From NCBI GenBank assembly GCA_907163375.1, contig CAJQUW010001972.1, positions 310,001 through 374,000 of the forward strand: DNA of 64,000 nt. The letters run 5' to 3'. The DNA comes from Prostheceraeus crozeri. Its lineage: Eukaryota > Platyhelminthes > Polycladida > Euryleptidae. Under the pieces are notes generated by a model. That model made no database searches. It worked only from the letters and a program-made list of their open reading frames with translations, and was not told the DNA's origin. A program made the position numbers and the translations under genes. Positions within the stretch are counted from its first letter, which is position 1; each line of letters opens with the position of its first letter. This document shows positions 1 through 7,642 of the stretch, one piece after another.

Positions 1-57
1 ATCAATACCCCCTTCTGACTTCTAGGGGTCCCTATAAGAAATTTTTTTAATTATAAA

Positions 58-531
58 ATGAGCAACATAAATGAGTTTTTAAAATTCTATGGAACACAAA
101 AAACAACGAATTTTGATCTAAAGAAAATCGCAAATCAATTGGGAATAAAGAATTTTCACATATTGATGAGAGACGAATTACAATTCCTAAAAAATAAGCC
201 AACAGGAACCTTCAGTTCCCGGAACAAAGTTCCAACTATAAATTTCATAACAAATCTTCACACATCAGATCAAAAAGGTGTACATTGGTCTGCAGGTATG
301 TCTAATAAAAATGGAGATAATTACTATTTCGACTCTTATGGATTACCTCCAACAAACGAAGTTAAAAAATTACTTGGCAATGGAACTTATAATACATTTC
401 AAATTCAAAAACCAGGAACTACTTATTGCGGTCAATTATGTCTTTATGTTTTATTTAAATTACAAAAAGGAGTACCATTTCTAGATATTATGTTAGAATT
501 GAACAAGGGAATTTCACTCTTGAAACGTTAG
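58..531 (+). CDS. Polinton adenain-like cysteine protease (PRO)
   Basis: A 157-residue open frame matching the adenovirus-type maturation protease (clan CE) carried by Polintons, which in viral relatives cleaves capsid precursors. Visible signatures are GVHWSAG around residue 80 (active-site His followed by Trp), YYFDSYG near residue 93 (acidic residue of the triad), and YCGQLCLYVLF near residue 124 (Gln-Cys nucleophile region). The length is normal to slightly short for the family. It is transcribed towards the integrase, which lies on the opposite strand. A pair of short hairpins falls inside the frame at about residues 50-59. The family call is firm; the cleavage targets are inferred. Confidence 0.88.
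   Translation: MSNINEFLKFYGTQKTTNFDLKKIANQLGIKNFHILMRDELQFLKNKPTGTFSSRNKVPTINFITNLHTSDQKGVHWSAGMSNKNGDNYYFDSYGLPPTNEVKKLLGNGTYNTFQIQKPGTTYCGQLCLYVLFKLQKGVPFLDIMLELNKGISLLKR
205..233. repeat. paired hairpin inside the protease frame
   Basis: Two adjacent perfect 5-bp stems: GGAAC with a CTTCA loop closed by GTTCC (205-219), then GGAAC-AAA-GTTCC (221-233). The pair lies within the protease reading frame without closing it. It belongs to the hairpin family found throughout the Polinton. Confidence 0.7.
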
Positions 532-656
532 TTCCAATAATAATAATGATAATGATAATTAAAAATCGCTTCGTTGTAATTCATTTTGATAAAATCGGCC
601 TCTGATATCTTCATCATCTAAATCTTTGATTTCGTAAGTAATCGGATAAGTTTGAT

Positions 657-1902
657 TTATTTTACAAACTTCAAATATCTCTTTCGTCCAGTATCCGACG
701 AAGCCCTTTTCAAATTATTCTTATACTTAAATATTCTAACTCTATCACCAATTTTAAATTTCGGCTTAAGTTTCTGCAAATTCGGATTACTCTCATTCAA
801 ATTATTATTTTCGTTCGAATAATTATTCTCGAATATTTTTTTTCTTATCAAATCAGGGTCGTCAGAAGCATTCTTTGGGGTTTTTTCAATACCTGAATGA
901 ATCTTATTGTTATACTCTTCTACAACTACTGGTAATATCTTCAACCATTTCTGATTTCCTCGCTCAGTAAATTTCTTAAAAATTTTTTTTTTAATGATCT
1001 ATTGAAACGCTCTATCACTACGGCCTTCCCTGCATTTTCAGTTAAACAAACAGTTTCAAATAGTGGCTGAACGTTTCGGTTATAAAATTCCGACCCTTTA
1101 TCAACAAACAATTTCCTTAGCTTTCTCTTTCTTTAAAGATTTCTTCAAACGCATATTTAGCTGATAGACCACTTTTATTTTTTAAAGGCTTTACCCAAGC
1201 GTATCGTGTATATAAATTTCTAACGGTCAATGCGTATTTATAATCAGAATCATTCGGCATATGAACAAGATCAGCACTCCAAATATCATCTTTATTAAAT
1301 ACTTTTACTTTCAATAAATATTTAGGCCTTCTGTATTCTTTATGAATTTCGGACGCGTAGGTTCGAGCGTTGCTCTCAGACAGCTTTGCTGTCGTTTCAT
1401 TTAAACCCTGACCGAATAATATTTTAGCTTGTAACGCTTTCTTAACAAACATTCTTTCAATTTTTTCTCTAAATGTAGGAATTTGAATACTATCTAATTC
1501 TTGAATCATCTTCTTATCTGCTTCATGTCGAGAACTTAGGTCATGATTTCGATAAGCTAAATCATGTCTATAAGCGGCGGCGTCTACTCTATTTATTGGT
1601 TCTTCACCTGGTTTTGGATTATTATTCTCATCTAGTCTTATATCTAATCGAGTTCCTGGGCCGGTATATGAATGACCAGGAAGATGTTTTTCTTTCGAAT
1701 ATTTACTCCAAATAAATCCAGGAAAGTTTTCTAATGTTTTTTGTATGTCGTTACCTTCATAAATTTTACAATTTGAGTTTTTATTTTTGTTTGATAGATA
1801 ATTTAATAAATCTAAATTAGCAATTTTTAATTTAATTAAATTTTCGGAATTTGTAGAATTCATTTTAAAAGATAAAATAAAAGTTTTACCGAATCGGACC
1901 AA
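657..1902 (-). CDS. Polinton PLA2-like domain fused to retroviral-type integrase region (broken)
   Basis: Read on the minus strand, the first part resembles the phospholipase A2-like domain of parvovirus VP1 and of some Polinton/adintovirus proteins: PGHSYTGPGT (Ca2+-loop type) followed by an AAYRHDLAY segment holding the HDxxY catalytic motif. The same frame then passes into a retroviral-type integrase core, starting around DIWSADLVHMPN (first catalytic Asp region). The distal end of the region (657-944) has the Polinton integrase C-terminus, with EEYNNKIHSGIEKTP and a chromo/SH3-like KPKFKIGDRVRIFKY. The integrase would join element ends to host DNA; PLA2 domains in parvoviruses help membrane penetration. 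The in-frame fusion is unusual and a hairpin pair lies at the joint. The region is not intact. Confidence 0.82.
1365..1393. repeat. paired triloop hairpin at the PLA2/integrase joint
   Basis: GAGC-GTT-GCTC (1365-1375) followed after three bases by GACAGC-TTT-GCTGTC (1379-1393), both perfect stems. The pair encodes about residues 170-180 of the fused frame, exactly between the PLA2-like and integrase parts. Confidence 0.75.
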
Positions 1903-1950
1903 AGGTCCTCAGGTTACTAACCTATAGAACCAAAGGTCCTGAGGTTATTA
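1892..1950. repeat. tandem pair of double hairpins (first copy repeated inverted at 4,682)
   Basis: The first unit holds GGACC-AAA-GGTCC (1896-1908) and GGTT-ACT-AACC (1912-1922). A second, slightly diverged unit follows from 1927. The first 31 bases recur as an exact reverse complement at 4,682-4,712. It lies between two minus-strand genes, overlapping the 5' edge of the PLA2/integrase frame. Confidence 0.78.
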
Positions 1951-2430
1951 CCTTATCATACTAGGACTTAGATATATTCCAGAACCATCTTTAGTTTCTT
2001 TAATTTCAATTAAATCATCAACATTGTGGAGAATATTTTTAAGAACTCGTTTTCCTTCATCAACTAATTTTAATTTACTAATAAAATTCTCTACTATTCC
2101 GTCACCCCTAGCAACTTTCTCTAACTCTCTATTATGACGTTTTTGTTCTTCTAATGCTGCCTTCTCTGATTTATTTTTATTTACTGCTTGGACAATACCA
2201 GCTGTCCCACCTCCAACACTTCCTGCAGCTGCTATGCCACCTATTATTAGTGGAATTAATGGGAGAATCCCGCCATTCTTTTCTTCTTGTAATTGAATAT
2301 TCTCTATCATTGGTTTACTTATGTAATACTTTTTTTTGTTAATCGTAATAGTTTTAGGGGTATTTTTGTCAACAATATTACGTAATTTTAATTCAACAGT
2401 TTTATTATTATTACTTTTCGCTTGCGACAT
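1948..2430 (-). CDS. Polinton hypothetical protein with Gly/Ala-rich hydrophobic segment
   Basis: A 160-residue open frame starting MSQAKSNNNKTVELKL. The N-terminal third is basic and polar. A hydrophobic Gly/Ala stretch (GGILPLIPLIIGGIAAAGSV, about residues 53-72) could be membrane-active or a transmembrane segment, and a charged, probably helical C-terminus follows. Small proteins of this shape (GG-LPL-hydrophobic-AAG) recur in Polintons next to the capsid gene, so a minor virion or membrane-interacting role is plausible, but this is inference from context. It lies on the same strand as the major capsid gene and directly downstream of it, separated by an AT-rich tandem repeat. Confidence 0.65.
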   Translation of the reverse strand: MSQAKSNNNKTVELKLRNIVDKNTPKTITINKKKYYISKPMIENIQLQEEKNGGILPLIPLIIGGIAAAGSVGGGTAGIVQAVNKNKSEKAALEEQKRHNRELEKVARGDGIVENFISKLKLVDEGKRVLKNILHNVDDLIEIKETKDGSGIYLSPSMIR

Positions 2431-2444
2431 TTTTAATAAAAAAA

Positions 2445-2640
2445 AATTTAAGTTATCAAAAATTTTAATCTATTCTAGTTATGAATATATTTTAATCTAA
2501 GAATTTTTTTAATCTATTATAATTATGAAAAATTTTAAGTTAAGAATTTTTAATCTATTTTAGTTATGAAAAAATTTTAAGTTATCAAAAATTTTTAATC
2601 TATTCTAGTTATCAAAATTTTAAGTTATCAAAAAAAATTA
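2445..2640. repeat. AT-rich tandem repeat
   Basis: About four imperfect copies of a unit of roughly 45-50 bp built from the words TTTTTAATCTATTCTAGTTAT and AATTTTAAGTTATCAAAAA. It separates the capsid gene from its downstream neighbour. No coding potential is seen. Confidence 0.7.
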
Positions 2641-2646
2641 ATTAAT

Positions 2647-2670
2647 CGACGAAGTCTTGGGCTTTAGCCT
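2647..2670. repeat. paired hairpin downstream of the capsid gene
   Basis: CGAC-GAA-GTCt (GAC/GTC stem at 2648-2656) followed by GGGC-TTTA-GCCt (2659-2670). It has the paired layout of the Polinton hairpin family and overlaps the 3' end of the capsid gene. Confidence 0.55.
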
Positions 2671-3998
2671 ATCCTAGCCATCTTTCCATTAAGAATTTCA
2701 ATAGAATATTTTACATCTTCCAGCAATAAACCATAAGCCATCAATGAAGTTGTGGAATCTTTCTTTTCAATATTAATTGTTACATCACAACCAGTCTTGA
2801 TAATATCTTCAGATTGTGCACTGAAATCGAAACAGAAAACAGGATATAAATGTCTCCAATCTCCAGGAGTTAATTGTGGTTCAACTCCAAATTCTATACA
2901 AAGATTTCGATAAGAATCATATCCTTCCATAAATTGATTATTGGTATCATCGAATCTTAATGGATCAATTGGATATCGGGTTTGATTTAATGAAACTTGT
3001 AAACTTCGAATTGTATTAATATGAAAAAGATTGTTGTTCTTATCAAAACTTGGAGAATTATTTCTTTGAAAAGTTAGTAATAAATATCTTGGAGTATTTG
3101 AAGTTCTAGTAAAATGCCAGTTAAATCTTTGTTCGGAAAAAGTTACTGAACTAGCAGTACGCTTTAGAAAATTTACTGGAATTGGTTTGCTAGTATTTAA
3201 TCTTTTTGCAATAGCTGTTTTTACCTCTAAACTAGGAGTAATATGCTTAATCCACCATTCAAGTCTATCAATTTTTAAATATGCTTTTTTTCCAGTCTTA
3301 CCAAAAAAGATTAATTCATTATTTGCTGTACGATGAATTATTAACTTAAATTTTAATTGATATGATATTTTATGATAATCTAAATATCCGAATAATGGAG
3401 ACAATGACCAATTTACTGTCTGTTTACTTTTCTTGTTAAATTCACGTCTTTCTTTATATGCACTATTGTTTGTTTTATTTAAATGTTTTGCAATATTTTC
3501 TACATCTTTCGCAATTCCTGCGGCATCTGTTCCAGCGTGAGTTAAATCATCAACAATTATCCCATCATTTGTATCAGGAAACCAACCTTCGATTTCATAC
3601 TTTTTATTATTTTCACCAATTGTTACAAATCTAAGAATTGTATCAATTACACCTGGAGAATCACTTACTGTTTCTATATTTTGAGTTGCAACATCTAAAC
3701 GCATTTGTGTAAATAATCTTGGAAAGAAATTATTCTCTAATGCAATATTATCGGTATCTGGTAATGGTGTTGTAAAATTGGCATCACTATATAAAGAATA
3801 TTCACAGTGTAAAAATGAATCAGGTAAATATAAATAACTCTGCTGATTATCAACTTCAAAAATTAAATCTCCTCCAGTATTTACTCTACTGGAAGATCCG
3901 GGATTCATAGCAATTCTTATATAATCATTCTTTTTTTGATTGTAACTGACGAACGGAGGATCGTCTAATCTAAATTTATTTTCGGTAAGCGAAGACAT
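2664..3998 (-). CDS. Polinton major capsid protein (double jelly-roll, hexon-like)
   Basis: A 444-residue open frame with the character of the Polinton/adintovirus major capsid (hexon) protein that builds the icosahedral shell. Family-typical features are an N-terminal strand-rich segment (GGDLIFEVDNQQSYLYLPDS, about residues 42-61), NNFFPRLFTQMRLDV (about 109-123), the SPLFGYLDYHKISYQLKFKL region (about 198-217) and, near the C-terminus, the TPGDWRHLYPVFCFDFSAQS stretch (about 375-394), matching the TxxDYxxLFPLFVFDxSxQ pattern I know from this family. Short length fits the compact form of the family. It is the first of a minus-strand series with small structural-looking genes. The start at MSSLTENKF is the only sensible Met. 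Confidence 0.85.
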   Translation of the reverse strand: MSSLTENKFRLDDPPFVSYNQKKNDYIRIAMNPGSSSRVNTGGDLIFEVDNQQSYLYLPDSFLHCEYSLYSDANFTTPLPDTDNIALENNFFPRLFTQMRLDVATQNIETVSDSPGVIDTILRFVTIGENNKKYEIEGWFPDTNDGIIVDDLTHAGTDAAGIAKDVENIAKHLNKTNNSAYKERREFNKKSKQTVNWSLSPLFGYLDYHKISYQLKFKLIIHRTANNELIFFGKTGKKAYLKIDRLEWWIKHITPSLEVKTAIAKRLNTSKPIPVNFLKRTASSVTFSEQRFNWHFTRTSNTPRYLLLTFQRNNSPSFDKNNNLFHINTIRSLQVSLNQTRYPIDPLRFDDTNNQFMEGYDSYRNLCIEFGVEPQLTPGDWRHLYPVFCFDFSAQSEDIIKTGCDVTINIEKKDSTTSLMAYGLLLEDVKYSIEILNGKMARIG

Positions 3999-4039
3999 TT
4001 TTATAAAAAATAATTTGACTTTTTGTTTTTCTCACACAC

Positions 4040-4150
4040 AGAAAAAATTTTACTAAAAAAATTTTGCTAAAAAATTTTACTAAAAAAAAATTTTGCAAAA
4101 AAAATTTTACTAAAAAATTTTACTAAAATATAATTTTAGAATTTTGCTAG
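4040..4150. repeat. short AT-rich tandem repeat
   Basis: Six or more copies of a 13-15-base unit of the form AAAAAATTTTACT / AAAAAATTTTGCT, upstream of the capsid start. It is either a spacer or part of the capsid gene's 5' region. Confidence 0.7.
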
Positions 4151-4152
4151 AC

Positions 4153-4163
4153 CAGCTCCGCTG
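4153..4163. repeat. single triloop hairpin
   Basis: CAGC-TCC-GCTG, a perfect 4-bp stem with a TCC loop, between the capsid gene and the next minus-strand gene. Confidence 0.5.
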
Positions 4164-4241
4164 TTAACACCATTACCTCTTATTTCTTCAATTGAACGTT
4201 TTATGGCTACGCCTGATTTCTTCTCCTGTTTACTATCAGAC

Positions 4242-4254
4242 GGAGCTCCGCTCC
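4242..4254. repeat. single triloop hairpin
   Basis: GGAGC-TCC-GCTCC, a perfect 5-bp stem, immediately beyond the stop of the small minus-strand gene at 4,255. Its position would suit a transcript 3' end, but the same hairpin type also occurs inside frames. Confidence 0.6.
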
Positions 4255-4638
4255 TCAAGGTTTCACCCCCACAGCTATGTTAGCAATTTTGTTTTTTGTT
4301 TCCTCTGAAAGTTTTTTTAAATTTTTTAGCTCTTCAGAATCATTCCTAAGTTTACGAATAGCTTCTAGTTGTTTTAATTCGTTTTGAGACTTAACAGCAT
4401 TTGATATTGCACTAGCTGTACTTCCTATAGCAGCTGCTCCTTTTGCAGCAGATGTAATCAAATCTTTATTATTTTTAATTAAGTTAACGATACTTCCAAT
4501 ACCAGAAAATATACCGGCCCCTTCTTTTTGAATTGTTTCTACACTGTCATAATGGTAAACAGATTTCATAGATGGTTCATGAGCAATTTTTTGATTTGAA
4601 GCAAAATGTTTAAGATTGTGTTTATAAATTATAGGCAT
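4255..4638 (-). CDS. Polinton small hypothetical protein with amphipathic Gly/Ala segment
   Basis: A 127-residue open frame starting MPIIYKHNLKHF. After a basic N-terminus comes GAGIFSGIGSIVNLIKNN (about residues 41-58), then SAAKGAAAIGSTASAISNAV (about 63-82), a hydrophobic to amphipathic stretch, and a charged coiled-coil-like tail. The layout resembles membrane-lytic or core proteins of adenovirus-like capsids (compare protein VI), but there is no clear homology that I can see. It lies upstream of the capsid gene on the same strand, which fits a minor virion component. Function unproven. Confidence 0.6.
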   Translation of the reverse strand: MPIIYKHNLKHFASNQKIAHEPSMKSVYHYDSVETIQKEGAGIFSGIGSIVNLIKNNKDLITSAAKGAAAIGSTASAISNAVKSQNELKQLEAIRKLRNDSEELKNLKKLSEETKNKIANIAVGVKP

Positions 4639-4681
4639 TTTTTAAGATTAAATTTGACTTTTGGGAAAAATATTTACGATT

Positions 4682-4712
4682 GGTTAGTAACCTGAGGACC
4701 TTTGGTCCGATT
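4682..4712. repeat. inverted copy of the 1,892 double hairpin
   Basis: Exact reverse complement of 1,892-1,922 over 31 bases, including GGACC-TTT-GGTCC (4696-4708). The two copies sit about 2.8 kb apart in opposite orientation, showing that the unit has been copied or moved as a block. Confidence 0.78.
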
Positions 4713-4778
4713 AAGATTTACGTGTGTGAATGTCCAACAACTTCGTGATAACTTTATTAATTTTCCGTTGCACTTTAT

Positions 4779-5054
4779 CTATTGCGTCAAGCAGCGCGTG
4801 ATGTACTTTTTTTCTTTTCTATTAACTTGCATTTTCTCCTGATTCATCTTCAACGCCGATTTAAGAGCATTTAACTTAATTTTAAGAACATCTAATTGTC
4901 TTTTAACAGCATCTAACTGTTCTTTATTTTCTTTAGAGTTTTCTTGTAAATTTTTCTTTAATTCATTTTCTAAATTGATTTTAAGAGTTTTCATTTTATC
5001 AACTTTTTGATTAATCGAGTTTACTTCATTTATTATTCTATTCATCTTTTTCAT
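4779..5054 (-). CDS. Polinton small coiled-coil protein, unknown function
   Basis: A 91-residue open frame made almost entirely of charged, Leu/Ile-spaced heptad-like sequence (for example NELKKNLQEN and LDVLKIKLNALKSALKMN), predicted to form one long coiled coil. No family was recognised. It lies between the small amphipathic protein gene and the fibre-like gene on the same strand and could be a stalk or scaffold component. An alternative is that it is a C-terminal extension of the fibre-like neighbour, since both are coiled coils. Confidence 0.45.
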   Translation of the reverse strand: MKKMNRIINEVNSINQKVDKMKTLKINLENELKKNLQENSKENKEQLDAVKRQLDVLKIKLNALKSALKMNQEKMQVNRKEKKYITRCLTQ

Positions 5055-5126
5055 TTGTTGAGTAATTTTAGAACTTAATTCATCAACACTTTTTTGGAAT
5101 GTAGTTTGTAACTGCTTTAAATTTTT

Positions 5127-5597
5127 TTAAATTCTTTCAGGTAGTTTTTCTATTTCATCTTCTAATTGTTCTTTCAATAATTTTATCTGTTGTTTATTTT
5201 TAATGAAAGCAGATTTTAACTTTATAGAAAGTAATATTAAAATTTTTGATTGTTCAGAAATCTTTTTAAAAAGTTTTGCTATATCTGCTTCTAGCTCTCT
5301 ATCCTTTTTATCACGTTTTAATAATTTTTCGTTTAATGATTTGTCATTAAGTTTAAGCAACTTCAATTCATTCATCAGTGGAACCAATACATCGTTTATA
5401 TATTTTTCTTTTAAGTCATTGATTTGTGTATCAACATATTGTTTATTTGCTAACTCTGTATTTTGTTGCGGAAGAATAGAAAGATGCAAAGGACCAGATA
5501 AAACGTCTCCAGTTTTCATAATATAATTTTCTATTTCTATTTCTAATTCACGATTATTCAGGATATATGCACCTCCACCAACATTTGGTAACATCAT
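5127..5597 (-). CDS. Polinton fibre-like protein with phage tail-fibre motif
   Basis: A 156-residue open frame. Residues about 27-60 read KTGDVLSGPLHLSILPQQN followed by ELANKQYVDTQI. This matches the GDxMSGPLxM...AxNKxYVD segment that links shaft and head regions in many phage tail-fibre and baseplate proteins. The remainder (about 70-156) is a long coiled coil rich in Lys, Leu and Glu. The combination suggests a trimeric fibre or spike for host attachment, in keeping with a capsid-bearing element. The motif is seen directly; the role is inferred. It is divergent with the plus-strand gene that starts at 5,673, so the short AT-rich gap between them probably holds two promoters. Confidence 0.6.
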   Translation of the reverse strand: MMLPNVGGGAYILNNRELEIEIENYIMKTGDVLSGPLHLSILPQQNTELANKQYVDTQINDLKEKYINDVLVPLMNELKLLKLNDKSLNEKLLKRDKKDRELEADIAKLFKKISEQSKILILLSIKLKSAFIKNKQQIKLLKEQLEDEIEKLPERI

Positions 5598-5672
5598 TTT
5601 TTAACAATAAAAATATAAAATTTTTTATATAATGAGAAAAAAAATAAATTTTTTTCTAATAAAAATAAAAAA

Positions 5673-6758
5673 ATGGATAAAGCAAATTTAAAAAAATTAT
5701 ATTCGTCCGCGTCATCCTGTTCTTATTCGACGAGATCAACGGGATTTGAAAATAAATGTTTTGATAATAATAATAATAATCCATGCATAGATGTAAATCT
5801 TTTATTCGAATTACAAGCCGAAATATTTAGAGAACAAACTAAAGGTTTACCTTCTATAGAAACTAATTATTGTATTTTCCCAGGTGATCCATTTATTAAA
5901 TTTATGGATATTGTAAGTAAATATAATGATGTGGCTTATGTTGAATTAAATAAAGAAAATATGGTTATAATAGGTCATAATAATGTTTATGGTTTTATTA
6001 GAGCAGTGTTGCCAATTAGTAATACTGATTGGATAGAAACTAAAATTATCAATTATATCAATATTAAAGAATTAGTTAAAAAATTAAAATCGTTTTCAAA
6101 GGAAAAAATAAGATTATTTGTTGATGAGCAAAACCAATACAACATTCACATAGAGAGTAAAAAACATAATGAAGAATTATTATGCCAAGTTTATTATAGA
6201 GATACAATTTATAAACAAGAAACATTACAAATGCCGCAAAGATATGATGATGATACTTATATAGGATTACATTCAAACTTAAATATTAATTTGTTAAAAT
6301 CTTACATAAATGGTTTAGCTCAACAAGAGAAAATTTATATGTGGACAACACCTTATACCAATTCAAAAATTGATAAAAATTCTAAAAGTAATAAAAATTT
6401 TAAAGAATCTAATAATAATAATTTTAAAGAATCTTATAATAACAATGATAATAATATAGATGATAATAATATAAATGATGATTCTGAAACATCTGAAAAA
6501 GGTGTAAATGGTAAAAAAGATTATAAAAATATTAGTAATTATAAAAATTTAAGTGAAGAAAAATTTATATCTCATACTGATGTACATGATATTAATACTA
6601 CATATAATCAAAATTTATCTAAATTTCATTTTCTTACAATTGAAAATAATGATGATGGTATAGTTGAAGATACTGTTAGACAACTATGTGTCGGGTCTAC
6701 AAAATTTAAATTAGGATTTACATCTAATCAATTTAAAATTTTATCATCTTATATATAA
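5673..6758 (+). CDS. Polinton hypothetical protein, Asn-rich insert
   Basis: A 361-residue open frame that I do not recognise. Residues about 45-225 look like a folded, strand-rich domain (for example VAYVELNKENMVIIGHNN and EELLCQVYYRDTI). Residues about 235-270 are a low-complexity Asn/Asp/Lys stretch from AAT/GAT repeats. A last conserved-looking segment (FHFLTIENNDDGIVEDTV, then FKLGFTSNQF) closes the protein. It is the first plus-strand gene of the central part and lies upstream of the polymerase, so a replication or regulatory role is possible but unsupported. The start Met follows an A-rich leader. Confidence 0.6.
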   Translation: MDKANLKKLYSSASSCSYSTRSTGFENKCFDNNNNNPCIDVNLLFELQAEIFREQTKGLPSIETNYCIFPGDPFIKFMDIVSKYNDVAYVELNKENMVIIGHNNVYGFIRAVLPISNTDWIETKIINYINIKELVKKLKSFSKEKIRLFVDEQNQYNIHIESKKHNEELLCQVYYRDTIYKQETLQMPQRYDDDTYIGLHSNLNINLLKSYINGLAQQEKIYMWTTPYTNSKIDKNSKSNKNFKESNNNNFKESYNNNDNNIDDNNINDDSETSEKGVNGKKDYKNISNYKNLSEEKFISHTDVHDINTTYNQNLSKFHFLTIENNDDGIVEDTVRQLCVGSTKFKLGFTSNQFKILSSYI

Positions 6759-7039
6759 AATGCAAAACGCCGACAAACTCCTCCTAAACCATGAAACTTT
6801 ACGCCAATATGATACTACCATTTAATAGAACAAAAAACTTGTAGTTAAAACCGCCCGGTCTCATTTCCCTAAGTATCATAATTACAGAGAAAAGTAGACT
6901 TTTGTGTAAATTTTTACTGAAAAAATATTAATTACACAAGTAACTACATTAAATTTACAAATGAACTCCTCATTTGCTTTAAAAAATTGCCTCGCTAGAC
7001 ATGCGTCTCATTGATTCTAATGTTTCACGACGGATTCAG

Positions 7040-7180
7040 CAACAGCCAATGAGAACGCGATCTAAATGGTAAGACAGCCAATCAGTGTAGGCGAATGAGT
7101 TGGTAAACTTGGAATGCAACAATGTGCATACATACAATGTGCACTGTCTTAATTTAACATAATTATGCATATAAATCCTG
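7040..7180 (+). promoter_or_regulatory. probable Polinton promoter: two CCAAT boxes and a TATA box
   Basis: In an island noticeably richer in GC than the rest of the element, two CCAAT boxes occur in NF-Y-like context: CAGCCAATGAG (CCAAT at 7,046) and CAGCCAATCAG (CCAAT at 7,078). A TATAAAT box follows at 7,170-7,176. All point to the plus strand, upstream of the small acidic frame and the polymerase region. The arrangement is that of a host-type RNA polymerase II promoter. This is motif evidence only. Confidence 0.5.
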
Positions 7181-7190
7181 GACGAAGTCC
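7180..7190. repeat. single triloop hairpin
   Basis: GGAC-GAA-GTCC, a perfect 4-bp stem with a GAA loop, immediately after the TATA-like box. It has the same loop as the first hairpins at 8,013 and 13,985. Confidence 0.6.
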
Positions 7191-7204
7191 GGGGGCCTTA
7201 CTAG

Positions 7205-7513
7205 TCTTTAATAAAAACTAAAAGTGATTCAGATTATGGTGGTGTTATTAAATTTTCCAAAAGAGATCAAAGACCAATATTTTTCTCTATTATATTATTA
7301 TCAAATAATAAATATAATTTGGAATTAGATATTCCTATCAGGGAATGGTATCCTATCAGGGAATGGCATCCTATACCAAAAAGTGTAATTTATGATGTTG
7401 AAGAATCAATTTATAATGATGATGAAGAATCAATTGATGATGATGAAGAATCAATAGTTAGTGAAAATAAATTTAAATTATCTTTTGATAAAACGTTATA
7501 TGATAAAACTTAA
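7205..7513 (+). CDS. Polinton short acidic open frame without ATG, unknown
   Basis: An open stretch of about 102 codons with convincing protein-like composition: KSDSDYGGVIKFSKRDQRP, a hydrophobic run (IFFSIILLLSN), a duplicated PIREWYPIREWHPIP and an acidic repeat (DDEESIDDDEESI). There is no Met near its beginning, so it may be an exon or a piece of a larger gene. It lies just after the candidate promoter and before the polymerase region. No family was recognised. It could be a fragment of a regulatory protein, or coding by chance. Confidence 0.35.
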   Translation, partial: SLIKTKSDSDYGGVIKFSKRDQRPIFFSIILLSNNKYNLELDIPIREWYPIREWHPIPKSVIYDVEESIYNDDEESIDDDEESIVSENKFKLSFDKTLYDKT

Positions 7514-7642
7514 TGTGATAAAGAAAATAAAATAACTTAAGAACGTGAAATATATAATGATATATATTAACTCTCAAGTCCTTGATATTAGAATGTTTAT
7601 ATCTAAAATTAAAACACATATTTTTTTAAAAAATAAAAAAAA

